Assembly: GCA_019096065.1 (NCBI GenBank)
Contig: JAGUCH010000002.1
Coordinates: 9,188,501 to 9,252,500, forward strand
Length of the DNA stretch: 64,000 bases
Origin: Paracyclopina nana
Lineage: Eukaryota > Arthropoda > Copepoda > Cyclopoida > Cyclopettidae
Direction of reading: 5' to 3'
Shown: positions 11,456 through 23,560 of the stretch, in pieces
Position numbering within the stretch: the stretch's first letter is position 1
Layout of the letters: each line of letters starts with the position of its first letter
Translations under genes and position numbers: made by a program
The notes under the pieces: generated by a model
Seen by the model: the letters and a program-made list of their open reading frames with translations, nothing else
Database searches by the model: none
What the model was told of the DNA's origin: nothing

Positions 11456-14371
11456 ATGCTCTCAAAAATTGTTGTGCTAAAATTATTGATATTGTTTTAC
11501 GTCCATGCTGGGGCCCAAAATATCACTCTCAGTGATGGCTCCGTTTACGAGGGTGACTCAGACTCATTTACAGGGTATGGGAAAATAGTCAAGGAAAACG
11601 GAGACGTATACGAGTAGGTGAGCAAAGAGCTGCTGAAGGCGTTTTGTAATAGTCACTATTTTAAGGGGACAAATAGAGGATGGGAGCCCACATGGAAACG
11701 GTACTTACATATGGCGTAACGGGGCCACTTACAAGGGCGAGTGGGTGGAAGGTGCTAGGGATGGAAAGGGAGCTCAAACATGGATAGACGCAAGCAGCTA
11801 CGTGGGATCGTGGCAGGATGATACACCGCATGGATGGGGCTCACATTATTTCAACAATGGCAATGTGGCTCAAGGGGCAGTTATCAACGGGACTTATCAT
11901 GGACAAGGGCTGTTTTTTAGATGGGGCGATGGCACCACGTTCAGATGTCATGAATTAGCACATTGTTTCGATGAAGATAGCCTTGTTAGACAAAATGGAA
12001 CTTTTTCTGCAAGGAAAACTCGCAGGTCTGGGGGAATTGATCTGCAGGAAACTGAGGAGGGATGGGTTGCCGACAAATCGGTGTATTTTCTCAATGGTGA
12101 CCGATTTGAGGGCACTTGGAATCAACGAAAAGACGGTCAAGGGACCTACTTTTGGAGAGACGGGCGAAGATATGAAGGCCAATTTCAGGCAGGGCTTAAG
12201 CAAGGAAAGGGGAAATTTTGGGGCACTGACCTTTCTAAGTACGAGGGAGAATTTACTGATGACAAACTGGAAGGATTTGGAACCCTTGAAATGCAAGATG
12301 GACAAGTATACATTGGTAATTTTGCCAATTGGACCCGGTTTGGATATGGGAATTCTACAAGGAGGAACGGTGACTTTTACTCGGGCGAATGGAATGATGA
12401 TAGAGGTGAGATAGCAACCAAATTGTCTAGAGGTTTTCCATATAAATGTACATACGTCAATGCGTAGGCTCAAAAATTAGGTCTTGATAGCTATAATGCA
12501 ATAAATTTGTAGTTGGAACATATTACTTCAAATTGACATTTTAAAAATCGATTCTCAGGAAATTTCATATGATATTTCTTAGAGAAAACAAAACAAAAGC
12601 TTTATTGATTTCATGAGCCAACTCTTTTGAGAAAAAAATGCTGTGTAGAGAAACCACTAGGCTCTTGGTGACAAAGCTGCTTTGAAGGTAAACCGTACTT
12701 CGCCCACTTTCATCGTGATGCAAGGGCCATAGCACAAAATATGCGAAGAAGTTATGATTATGTAACATCGAAAAGCAGTTTTTGAAAAATGGATTTTGTT
12801 GATGGAAATCGATTTACTATCCACAAGACCCTCTCGGATTTATCAGAAAGTACTAGTGTTTTTAGCAATTTTTTAAAATTAGCTTTTTTAGGCAATGGCA
12901 CCATCACTTACTCAGACGGCACATTCTATTCTGGTCAGTGGAAAGGTGATAAGAGAGAAGGCCATGGTGAGATGAGTTTTGGACACGATGGAAGAGCAAA
13001 GTATGTTGGGGAATTTAAAAATGGACTTAAAGATGGATTTGGATTCTACTCGTGGGACGGAGGTGCATGGTACAGAGGAAACTTTAAAGAAGATCGGGAG
13101 AACGGATATGGCACATACCACTTCAGGTTCAAAATCCTCTTTTCCTGAGCGTATATAATGGTAGCGTTAGAATGTAAAGCTTGACTAATATTGCATTATT
13201 TACCACTCGTTACTAAAAACGTATTAATTCACAAGGTGTGTCTTAGCATATACAGTCTGACCGTTCAAAATTGGACGGTACGGGAATCTAAACTTTTTGT
13301 CACATATTCAATAAATACAGGACTTTTAAATGATATCGTTGGAAAGATTGAGCCTTTTTCCATCTTTTTTGTATAAGTAGAAAAAGTCAATTTAACAAGA
13401 AATACACCAGGGAACCTCATTTTGACCAAGGCAACCCAGAGAATGATCGCGAAAAAACTGATGCATCATTTATTTTTGCTGTCACGCGGAATTCTCAATA
13501 ATATTTTTCATTTTGTCAGAAAACAAAAAAGATGCCCAAAGGTTCAAGCTTTCCAACGATACCCATTAAGCCTCAAAATTCATGAATTCATAACACAAAC
13601 TTTTGATTCCCGCACCGTCCAATTTTGAACGGTCAGACGGTATATCCATAGCTGTTTCAGTTATCCTTTTTTGTCAGCTTTAAAGGCAACGAAGGAAATT
13701 GACCAATGCTCGTCCAAACGCACCTTTCACATTAAGCCTTAGAATATTACATAGTTATTCCAAAAATGGCTACCTCTTAAAAAAGGATAACATTTCAAAA
13801 TGATCCTCTTGAAAAGCTTCGATTAGGGCACTTCCTACGCATCAATTAAGCTTACGAAAGCGATTCTAGAGTGGCATTTTCTAGCAATGGAGATGAGTAC
13901 GTGGGCGAATTCAAGAACGGAAGGTTGCATGGAAATGGTACTTACACATGGTTGATAGGAAATGCAAAATACATCGGCCAGCACGTCATGGATGCTAGAA
14001 CTGGTTGGGGGAAAATGGTATACGAGGATGGGGCCGAGTTTGAAGGTCTCTGGCAAGATGGGCAGCTCATAGATACGGAAACCACAACAACTGCACCATT
14101 TGATTCAATCGAGTTGACCACTACTCCAGCTTCAACGACTACTACTACTACAACAGAAGCACCCACAACTTCAGCAGAACCCGAAACAAGTACCTTGTCA
14201 AGGCAAGAAAAAATAGCTCTAAGAAGAGCAGCTAGGAGAAGGCGTAGAAGATGGAGGAAATTGCAGGAACAGAATCAAAGCAAGAGCGATGACACTGAAG
14301 ATGCTACTGAAGATAGACGCAAAAGGAGGCGGAGGAGATTTGAAAGCAGAAGGCAGGCTGAAGATGCATAA
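11456..14371 (+). CDS. Signal-peptide MORN-repeat protein
   Basis: Four exons (11456-11613, 11666-12405, 12892-13126, 13870-14371) join in frame to 544 residues. The protein begins with a clear signal peptide (MLSKIVVLKLLILFYVHAGA), followed by about ten MORN motifs of the YxGxWxDGxxHGxGTY type, running to about residue 430. The C-terminal part is a Thr/Pro-rich linker (PTTSAEPETST) and a very basic Arg/Lys cluster (RRAARRRRRRWRK). MORN repeats usually act on the cytoplasmic face of membranes, so a secretory leader is unusual. The first intron uses a weak donor (GTAGGT), and its use avoids an in-frame stop. Intron 3 contains a Tc1/mariner-like MITE. The stop codon lies 1 bp from the convergent eEFSEC stop. 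No specific function is inferred. Confidence 0.8.
13253..13640. mobile_element. Tc1/mariner-type MITE in MORN intron 3
   Basis: Long inverted repeats begin CAGTCTGACCGTTCAAAATT on the left and end with the matching reverse complement on the right (CCGTCTGACCG... read from the other strand). Inverted similarity continues in patches for about 120 bp (for example ATCGTTGGAAAG). The element is flanked by TA on both sides (13251-13252 and 13641-13642), the Tc1/mariner target duplication. It is 388 bp with no transposase. Confidence 0.88.
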
Positions 14372-14372
14372 T

Positions 14373-16346
14373 TTACTGAACAATTTTTTTGCTGAAAATG
14401 TACTTTTTGAACGACATCCTCAACTCAACAGTGGACTTGGGTGTTTCTGAAGTTTCGCCTCCTTTCTTTTTCTTGCTGTTGCCTAGCATACTTTTCACAT
14501 CATCCGACAGTGGCGCTATAGAAATGCATGAAAACCCATCAATTTGGCTAAGAATTAAAAGTTACGAACTCACCTTCCAGCCTTATCTTGAATTTGCCAC
14601 TTTGGCCAAATGGACCGTCCATTTTGCCCACGTAGCCGTCCGTAAGCTTAACTTTGAAGCCATCAAATAAGTGAATATTGGTCTCTTTCTTGAACATATT
14701 CTTCCCAATCAGCTCAAAATCTGAATTGGCTCTTTCTGCCACTCCGACTTTCTCCTTGAGTTTGAACACTTTGAGTTTGGGTAATTCTTCGGATTTGTAC
14801 TTATCCGAGGTAAACGGCACTAAAACTAGGCCTTCAAATGCAAGTCGACATGAGCTGGTATGCACATCAGTTTCCAGTCGAGATCCAACTATTTTGCAAT
14901 GTGGGGGTATCACAGTACAGTGGTCGAATTCAATCAGACCATACAGGTTAGCTGCAGCATTTTCCATTTGCTGCATTTCGGAGTGGCTACCCACGTAAGA
15001 AAACTCATTTTCCATCGAAAAGGTATCATCAACCGATAGTTTTTCTTCAGAAAACAGAGTTATCACTGACACCACAGTAGTATGGCCTAAGCTTATATGA
15101 AACTTGCTCCCAGACACAATGTCGCCTTTGAAGAAGCGAATTTTCTTCAGGTTAACAATGACAGCGTGTGCTATCGGTAGCAACCCTGGAGAGCTCACAA
15201 GGCCTCTTTCCATTAATTTTGCATCGAATTGTGTCACGCAAATACCTGCACGATCACCTTGCACGACTTGATTTGATGGCTTCCTGAACATCTGTATTGA
15301 CTTGACTTTTCTTACTTCTTTGAGAGCCGATATTTCTATGTTCTTTCATAAATAAATGAATAAATAAATAACCTCGGTCGCTTTATGATCAATTCTCCAC
15401 GTACCGAATTAACCAATACACTTCCGCTCAACACGGTGCCAGTCATAACAGTACCCTGGCCTTTGATGGTGAAGCAATGATCCACGGAAAAGACGAAAGG
15501 TCCACCTGGATCTCTCGCAGGGATGAATGTGAGGTCCTTCAGAGTCACAATCATACTGTCAATGCCTATAAAAATTACGAATTAGCTAAGACCTAATGAG
15601 CTGTATTAAAAACGGCTATTTTTGCCTATTGATTTGTCGCTAGAATCGCCATTTTTAGCAGCAACTGCAACGATTGGAGCATCCTTGAATTTGGTCTGAG
15701 ATAGTGTGGCTTTCATTTTTTTTGTCATCTGAAATAATGATATTTAAAAGCTGATAAAATGGTTCTCTTGGTAACAAAACTGACCTTTTGTATCGATGCG
15801 TCTCTTGTCGCCGACGGCAACAAATCCACCTTGTTCAGAACTACCATCATTTTTGAGCACGTAATTTCTCCTATGACAAGGCATTCAGCTGTCTGAGTTT
15901 GGACTCCCTTCACTATGTCAACGACCAAAATCATCAAGTCAATTATTTGAGCCCCTCCAATAATCGTGCGAATAAGCGAAGCTGTAAGTAAAGCATCTAA
16001 AAATTCTTCGCTCTAGCCCCATTATAGCAAGTCAACAAACCATGGCCAGGGCAATCAACCAAAGTATATTGAATAGTTTCGAAATTATCCTTGATATGAC
16101 TAGGACTCTCAGACTGAAATGAGCTGAAACCGAGGTCCAGCGTGATGCCTCTTTCTTTAGACTGAGGATTTTTGTCAAAGGCAGCCGTGCTGGCAACGGT
16201 ACTTAAGGCCTTGGCCAGCGTAGTTTTTCCACTAGAAATTCCCGAAACTATAAATTCTGTCAACTGCACATAATAGAGCATAATCAAATTCACCTGTCCA
16301 CATGTCCTAAAATCCCAACGTTAAAATTCAAGATTTTGTCCGACAT
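14373..16346 (-). CDS. EEFSEC: Selenocysteine-specific elongation factor eEFSEC
   Basis: This GTPase delivers Sec-tRNA to UGA codons at ribosomes translating selenoprotein mRNAs. Seven exons in transcription order: 16346-16294, 16231-16041, 15981-15785, 15728-15626, 15565-15401, 15335-14574 and 14515-14373. They give 537 residues. The GTPase motifs are clear: GHVDSGKT (G1, formed across intron 1), ERGITLDLGF, DCPGH (G3) and NKVDLLP (G4). They are followed by EF-Tu-like domains 2 and 3 (SVDHCFTIKGQGTVMTGT) and the eEFSEC-specific domain 4 (KKETNIHLFDG, FGQSGKFKIR, ending FKKYIF). Intron 4 appears to be a GC-AG intron (AG|GCAAAA); all others are GT-AG. Its presence implies that this organism makes selenoproteins. 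It is divergent to SMC6 and converges on the MORN gene. Confidence 0.95.
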
Positions 16347-16807
16347 TGTCGCACTTCTTATCACTAACTGAAAGTTCAATTTCGATATGAACCAAGCCTA
16401 GCATAAACGACAAAAAAGCTTTTACGAAGAAAACACTAGTTTACTGAATTTAAAGCACTCTGAATTGGCAGTGTTACTGTGGCTGCGTTTGTTCCGTCGT
16501 ACATTCTAATGATTCTATGACTCTATGTTGTTAATCAGCTGTTGCACTGTTTACATCATGCAGAATTCAGCGTTGTTTATCTTTTTTCTCTTAAAAGTGC
16601 TTTTTCTTTCAAATGTCGCCAAATTATCAAAGCAACTTTGCCCAATAAAGCTGTATTGACAACTCTGTTTTGGCGGCAACAATAAATTCCTTACTTATTC
16701 ATTATTCAAGTTTGATCGCGAAAAGCGAATCTTTCGTCAAATCCAAGAAGCAGAAAGCTAAACCGCCAAAACGCATAATCCATTCAAGCGACTTCTTTTT
16801 ACCAACA
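16347..16807. promoter_or_regulatory. Divergent promoter region, eEFSEC / SMC6
   Basis: About 460 bp separate the two opposite start codons. An open frame runs upstream of the SMC6 ATG, but it begins without ATG and has no family match, so I treat it as 5' UTR. No TATA box is evident. Confidence 0.5.
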
Positions 16808-19800
16808 ATGACGAAAAGGAGGCGCGTCTCGGATTTTGGAGAAAAAGCACTTGTGAAAAAACGTCATCGAGGGTCTCAATCTGATGAAGAGGAGGACGAA
16901 GAGGACCACACACAAAATGATTTTCTTCAAGGTACCCAAATGGGGATTGGCGATGTCGGTTTCCTAATGGAGGAGGACCTCTATGATGGCTGGTATCGCG
17001 AGGCCGGAATGATTGAGTACATCAAGATGAGGAATTTCATGTGCCACGCTGAACTTGACTACCGACCTTCATGTCGGCTAAACTTTTTGAGTGGAGTCAA
17101 TGGTAGTGGCAAATCGGCCATTATGTCTGCTCTCACTTTTGGGCTTGGTGGATCTGCAAGACAGTCCAACCGCGGAACTTCGAACAAAAACTTCATCAGG
17201 ACCAACCAATCCCAGGCTACAGTTGAAATTTCCCTCCTCAATCGAGGTGAAAATGCTTGGAAACCGGTGAGAAATTTTTTTTACTCATTCCTAAAAACAG
17301 CGTGACATTTTAAAGACGCTCTGAAATATTTGTGAAGACCCTTTTGTAACATCTCGGATAATTCCCGAAAAAACTTTTTTGCTGAAGCGTCATTTTTTGT
17401 ATCCTTTTCGGTTTCTAATTATGCTTTTTTAGTAAATTATAGTAAATTTCAAAGTATTCTATAATTGAATTCAGGTGAATTGATCTTAATAATCTATGTT
17501 TAGAGCTCTAAAACATCGTTCGACCTTAGTACCCTGTGCTCCAAAATCTTTCGGACTTATTACCCCGTTCTTTCGACTTTTGTACCCAGTTTATTTCATA
17601 GTCATTTCGATCTTATTTTGATCTTATCGTTTCCCCATGAGGCTCGTAGCGAGGCTGATGCAGCAGTTTGCTAAACTTAGCTTCGTGCCTCTCATGCATG
17701 TGTATGGGGAGAAATCCCGCTCATCAAATCCCGATCTTGGAACATGGAGTAATCTACTCTTGGTCTTACTAGAACGTATCGTACTTGGAACTATTACAAC
17801 GGATCGAACTTATTCATACAAAACGCATCAATACATTGTACTTGGGGAAATTAGGAGCTGCCTTCCCAGCTTTTTTTCTGATGCAAAATTGTATTTCTTT
17901 TGTGCTGGGGTAGCTATATAAACCTTGCCCACAAAGACTTGTTTGACTGAGGAAGCAAGACTTGGCTGAGCAGACAAGACTAGATTCAGCAAGAATTGAA
18001 TGAGTTAACAAAACTTAGCTTACCAAGATCAAGGCAAAACTTGAGAGCTAGCTTGACTTGCAAAACTTGAGACTTTGCTTGCCGAGCAACAAGCAAGACT
18101 TAATTCTTTCAGGCTCTGAATTTAATAACTTAATGAGAGAAAATAGAAAGGCATTATCTTTTAAGCCTTAAAAAAAGTGATAAGCTTAGTTGTATTTTAT
18201 GAGAAAACGTTTAAGAATGTCAAAAGTGTCATTGATCAGAGATGGCGCAACTTAAATTGGGCACTGACCGACTCCCTTGAAGAATCCATACAGTAGACCC
18301 GAGAGCTTTCTGAAAATGTTAAGGACTATTTGGAAGGTCTACCCCTAGATAGTCACTGTGCCAAAGGTTTTTGCCCTCTGGCCCCATTGAGGGGTCATAT
18401 GGGCCCTCAATGTTTTGGGAAATTCTTTTGTAGTAAAACATTTTTTGTGCATTGTTAGGCCCCCTATGGGTGTCTCAGAGAATGAGCTAAAAGTTGTTGT
18501 CATGCATGCCCACTGTGCTCCAGGGGCTGAAATGTGTTTTTTGGAGGTAACTTGCAAAATTGAGCAACCTCCCCCCAGTGGAATTTTTTTTTTTTTTTTT
18601 TTTTTTGCGCAGAGTTAGCCAAAGGTTTGTGCTTTCAAAAAAAGTACACTTTGCTAAGGAGACTTTGAATATAATAGCTAAAAATGAAATTTTATTATAA
18701 CTACAGGGTCACATGAACAATATTTATTTTGATCATTTTTCATTTTGATTGCATCTTGGGGTACTCCCTTAATAAACACTTTTTTGAAAATATTATGTAA
18801 ATTGTAAATTAAGGACTCCTACCCATGGATCGACAACAGATCGTCCGTGGATAGACTAAGACGAACCGGACTTGGATCGACAAAACGAATCGTCCTTAGA
18901 TCGACAATGAGAACACACAGTCCTTAGATAGACCAGGACTGACTGTATTTGGTTAGACAAGAAAAACGCACAATACCTGGATAGACAAGACGAACCGTCC
19001 TTGGATCGACATTGAGAACGAACAGTCCTTGGATCGACAACGGATCGTTCTTGGATCGACTGGTGAACTCCAGTCACCCAAGTTTAACATAAAAAGTCTT
19101 GCTTGTCAGCTGAGACTTGCTGAGCAATTTTGCTTGGAATCTTTTATTTTGCAATTCTCACTTAGTAAATTTTCTTAAAATTCTTACTTTGTAACCTAAG
19201 CAAGTCTTTGCTTAAGAAAAAATTCTCAGCTGGACTAGGGTTAGTTCTAGTCTATCCAGGGACTGTTTGTTATTTCAGTCGATCCAAGGATGATCCGTTT
19301 TTCGATGCAGGTACAGTGCATTCTGCTAGTTTATCCAAGTACAGTTCGTTCTAGTCGACCCTGGTCTCTGTCATGACTGTCGATCCAAGTCCCATCCCGT
19401 CTTGTCGATCCATGGACAGTGAGTTCTCATAGTCTATCCAGGGATGATCTGTCGTAGTCTAACCAGGGACAGTATGTTCTAGTCGATCCAAGTACGGCCG
19501 CCCTAAATTAAGATTCTGAGAGATAAGCTGCAAATGCCAGAGCTGAAAATGAAATTATATTATTAATATACTTATTCTGTCAATGAGAGCTTTCTAATGC
19601 GAATGGTGCAATTATTTTTTATGAAGCTTCAAAAATTTGAAGTATTGAAGACACAATGGGCTTAAAAAATTCCTTAGAACCTTGGTATTTTGCTCACAGA
19701 AGTATTCTCAATATTGGTATGGCAAAATAAATACATTTGACTATGAAGAAACTAAATTTGGTGCTCATAATGGTTCCCAACACATAAGCAGGCCAGAAAA

Positions 19801-22800
19801 TTACAAATTGGCAAAAACTGTTCGGGATGTTCCCAACCAAGCCAAAAACGGAGAAGATATCCAGAACTTCAAAAAAATCCGTTTTGACAAACATGGCCAC
19901 AGAAAATGTTTCTTATATATTAGCATTAAATGTCCATAAATACATAGATTTAGGATCAACCACTAACTTTTTTGAAGGAAAATGACGTAGCATATCATTC
20001 AAAGTTGAAATAAATCTGTTTACTGCTCTCGTATTTTCAACGCTAAAGTTGCTTAGACTTGAAAAGTCTGATAATTTGGGGGAACCTTTTTGTTCGACAG
20101 TCAAATTGCATTGTCCGACAGCTACCGTTCGATATGTCAAACACGACCTAATTTTTGAATGACCGATGCAACTAAAATGTACAATTTCTGACACATACTA
20201 TTCTGATTTTCCTGCTTTCAATTTATTTCTGTCATTGCGACCTAAAAATAACTTTTCTGTCACATTACAAATAAGCTTCTTTTTTTCGGACTTATTTTGC
20301 ATAACATTTTATCAAATGGGTCGGACATTTATTTTACAACATGGCGAAATCTGTCTTGACTAAACATCTGGAGCTCCAAAATTTTCATAGTTTATTTTAT
20401 TTTATTTTTTCATTTTGTTGAGATTTCTTCATTTGAGCAATAGCTTAGCCTATTGCAAATCAGGATAGAAAATCTAATCTGCGTGTCAAATGTGACATGA
20501 AATAAATGCATATTTCGTTTTTATCGTGAAGAATTATTATTTCTGTTTGTCAATTGGTTTAATAAATCTGAGTTACTGATTATCGGTGATTTTCTCGTTA
20601 GATTTTGTAATTTTAACCTGCTCAAAAAGTAACAAAAAGCAGTATTTGCAGCCCGAGATAATAAATTTTTGGCTTATTTACCTTGACTAGCATCTGAGCG
20701 TGAATTCTTTCTCTTTCAGGAAACCTACGGCAAAAGTCTCATCATTCAGAGGACAGTGAATGCTAATGGAAGCGGGTCTTATAAATTAAAAAATGAAAAG
20801 GGGAAAGTCGTACTAGAGAAGCGTGTCAAGGAAGAACTAGACAGAATTTTGAGCTGCTTCAACATTCAGGTGGACAATCCAATCGCAATATTAAACCAAG
20901 ACACAGCCAAGACTTTCCTCTTCAAATGCCAGCCTACTAAGCTTTATGAATTCTTCATGAGTGCCACTCAGCTCGATGACTGTTTAAAAGATTATCTCGA
21001 TGCAGGAGAGAACTTCAGAAAAGCTCACACCACATTGGGGATCAAAGAGAAGCATCTTGTTGATAAGGCCAAGGAAGTGGAGCACTGGAAGAAAAAGTAT
21101 GACTACCACCAGACCTTGGTAGCCAAGCGTGCAAAACTGGATGACATGAGAAAAGAGTTGGCCTACGCCATGTGCAAGCGTGCTAGTCAAGAGTATGAAG
21201 ATGCTAAAGAACGCGCAACGAAAATCAACACCGAGATTTACAGGTGTAAGGAAAGCATTGAGAAGGAGGTGGACTATAAAAATGCACTCAAGCACGAACG
21301 AAGTAGCTACGAGGCCGAAATCGAGAGTCTTGCAAGTGTCGCACAAGACCACGAGAAAGAGTTGTCTGAAACTAGGGAAAATGTCAAAAGTATCAAAAAT
21401 GAGCAGAAAAATGTATCCAGAAAGAAGGAGGAATTGCTGCTGAGCAAAGATCGGAAGGTTGGCCAACTAAATGCTGTTAAAAGAGCAATTGCGAGCATTC
21501 ACCAAGATGACACTTCGACGAACGCAGCTAATGCCGCACTTGATCGAGAAAAGCAAATTACTGCCCTGGAGACCAAACGCGAAGCTCTAGAGGCGAAATT
21601 TAGCTCTACTAGCAATCATGCTTCTAATTTGTCTCACAGCATTGATGTGTGTACCAATGCTGAAAAAGACATCAATGTACGGATCAGGCAGGCGAAACAT
21701 TCTCTTGACCAAGTTGCCTCTGAACTGAACAGCGTTCAAGGTCACAAAGATCCACTCGTGCTTTTTGGAGAGAAGATGCCTAAATTTGTGAAGGCAATCC
21801 GTGAGAAATCCACTGCATTTGTAAAGATGCCCATTGGTCCACTGGGAGCTGAAATCAAGCTGAAGCCTGACACGGGAAAATTAGAGGCAAAGCTGATTGA
21901 GAATGAACTTGGAAATATGTTGCAGGCATTCATTGTCGACAACTTCAACGATCGTCGCACGCTCAGCAATCTTGCTCAAAACAATGGCTTATACAACCTC
22001 ACCATTTTCACTACGAAGTTTGCGTCGAAAGTCCACAACGTTGCTCATGGCCGGTGCAACAGTCCCGATTATCCAACAATTTTGGATCTGCTTGACATTG
22101 AGAATCCCAATGTCACCAACTGTTTGATTGACCAAAAGAAAATTGAAAAAATTCTCTTGATGCGCCGTGACATCGAAGCCCAAGAGTTGCTCATGGCTCA
22201 GCACACTGTCCCTCAAAACTGCCTATTTGCACTGACTGGTGACTTTAACCAGTTCTACCCAGCTCCTTCCTACCGCTCTTACGCTATAAACCTGGGCCGG
22301 AGACAGAATTCTGTGCTTCAGACAAGCATGTCTGAACACTTGGCGAGGCTGCAAAATGACATTGAGGATAGTCGGTCTAAGCTGAGCCAATTGAACGGTG
22401 ATCTGGCGGAGATCAAGGATAAGCGTAAAGAGCATGAGCAGGAGCATCGCAAGGCTGTTGCTACATGTAAGCAGCTGATGGATTCAATCAGCGCCTTGAA
22501 AAATGAGATGGATCGCCTTAAACAGGCATCTGAAACTGAAAAGCCGCCCGATCTTTCAGCTCTTGAAGAAGATATGGAGCGCTTTCAAGAGGAGATTCAA
22601 AACATTGATAATGAAATGAGGAAGTTGGGAGCACTGATGGCTGAAAAAGAGGCCAACTTGAAAGAAGCGGTGAGAAAGTGCCGTGCGAAAGAGGAAGAGA
22701 TGGAGGGCACAAGCAAGGTCGATGAGCTGCACGAAAAACTGGCGAAAATTGATAAGCAATTGCAAACGCATGAACTTGATCGGATTAGAGCCGAAAAGGA

Positions 22801-23560
22801 AGTGCAGCGTTTGGAAGCCCGAAAAATGGAAGAAATTAAGAAGGCCAAAATCGCGGAGAAGAAATTGGAAGGAAGTAGGAAGATTTGCGTAGATAACGGT
22901 GGCAATCCGGTAGAGACGGATCGAGCCCCCGAGGAAATCGACAGAGAAATCAGAATCATCGAAGAAGGCCTTAATCGGCAAGCCAGGGACCATGAGCCGA
23001 AAGAGTACGTGGATAAGATGTATTTGGAGTCGTCAAAGTTCCTCATCAAAGTTACCGAAGACTATGAGATTTTGAAGCAAACTGTGGAGTACTTGAACGA
23101 AATGGTTCGTACGCGAAGAATAGGCTACTTGCAAATTCGTGGGTCCATGTGCCGCCGTGTCAAGTTGAAGTTTCGGGAGAGGTTGAGCACTCGAAAATTT
23201 TATGGGAACCTCGAGTTTAGCCATCAGGGGGATAAAACCTTGAATCTGACTGTTTGTCCAGAGGGCTTGATGTCAAAGAAGCGAGACATGAAAACCCTGT
23301 CAGGCGGAGAGAAAAGCTTTTCAACGGTGAGTTTAGTGCTGGCTCTCTGGGAATGCATCGAGCCACCGTTTCGTATACTGGACGAATTCGACGTGTTCAT
23401 GGACATGGTGAACCGTCGCACAGCCCTCGAAATGATGATCAACTACGCTACGGAAAAGCGTCGCTTCCAGTACATTTTCCTTACCCCGCTCACTATGAAA
23501 AGCGTCGAGACATCCGACGATGTTCGCATCGTTTATCTCAAGAAGACCGACGGGAGTTGA
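16808..23560 (+). CDS. SMC6: SMC6, structural maintenance of chromosomes protein 6
   Basis: An ATPase of the SMC5/6 complex, which maintains genome stability during replication and recombination and restricts extrachromosomal DNA. Two exons (16808-17266 and 20720-23560) encode 1,099 residues, the normal family length. The N-terminal head has Walker A GVNGSGKS and the SMC6-typical NRGTSNKNFI loop. Long coiled coils flank a hinge around residues 480-620 (PIGPLGAEIKL). The C-terminal head has the ABC signature LSGGEKSFSTVSL and Walker B PFRILDEFDVFMDMVNRR. All catalytic motifs are intact. An acidic and basic N-terminal tail precedes the head. The single intron, 3,453 bp, is far longer than the usual 50-70 bp of this window and is filled with repeats. 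Confidence 0.96.
17267..18813. other. SMC6 intron, left part
   Basis: Noncoding. At about 17925-18110 lies a degenerate array of AAGACTTG/AAGCAAG/AAAACTTGAG motifs, similar in composition to the spacer of the foldback element downstream. A T-rich tract is at 18583-18606. A short relative of the dispersed repeat at 3675 lies at 18335-18375 on the minus strand. Exonic frames are absent. Confidence 0.6.
18814..19503. mobile_element. Foldback transposon with TTGGATCGAC arrays and 9-bp TSD
   Basis: The left arm (about 18814-19066) is a string of about 8-9 degenerate 25-35 bp units of the form CTTGGATCGACA...GAACGAACAGTC. The right arm (about 19248-19503) carries the same units on the opposite strand (GTCGATCCAAG...GTTCTAGTC). 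A 180-bp AT-rich spacer separates them. TAAATTAAG occurs directly outside both ends (18805-18813 and 19504-19512), an exact 9-bp target duplication. Foldback form with a 9-bp duplication resembles Drosophila FB or Mutator-like foldbacks. There is no transposase, so it must be mobilised in trans or be inactive. Confidence 0.88.
19504..20719. other. SMC6 intron, right part
   Basis: AT-rich intronic sequence ending in a good acceptor (CTCTTTCAG at 20711-20719). I find no gene, tRNA or well-defined repeat in it. Confidence 0.6.

Noticed and set aside
16670..16807. N-terminal extension of SMC6
   Set aside because: The upstream in-frame stretch does not begin with ATG and has no SMC6 similarity. 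The ATG at 16808 gives the normal family length.
17480..17860. A further foldback element in the SMC6 intron
   Set aside because: Short TTCGATCTT/GTACTTGG-like motifs recur, but I could not align the two sides as inverted arms convincingly.
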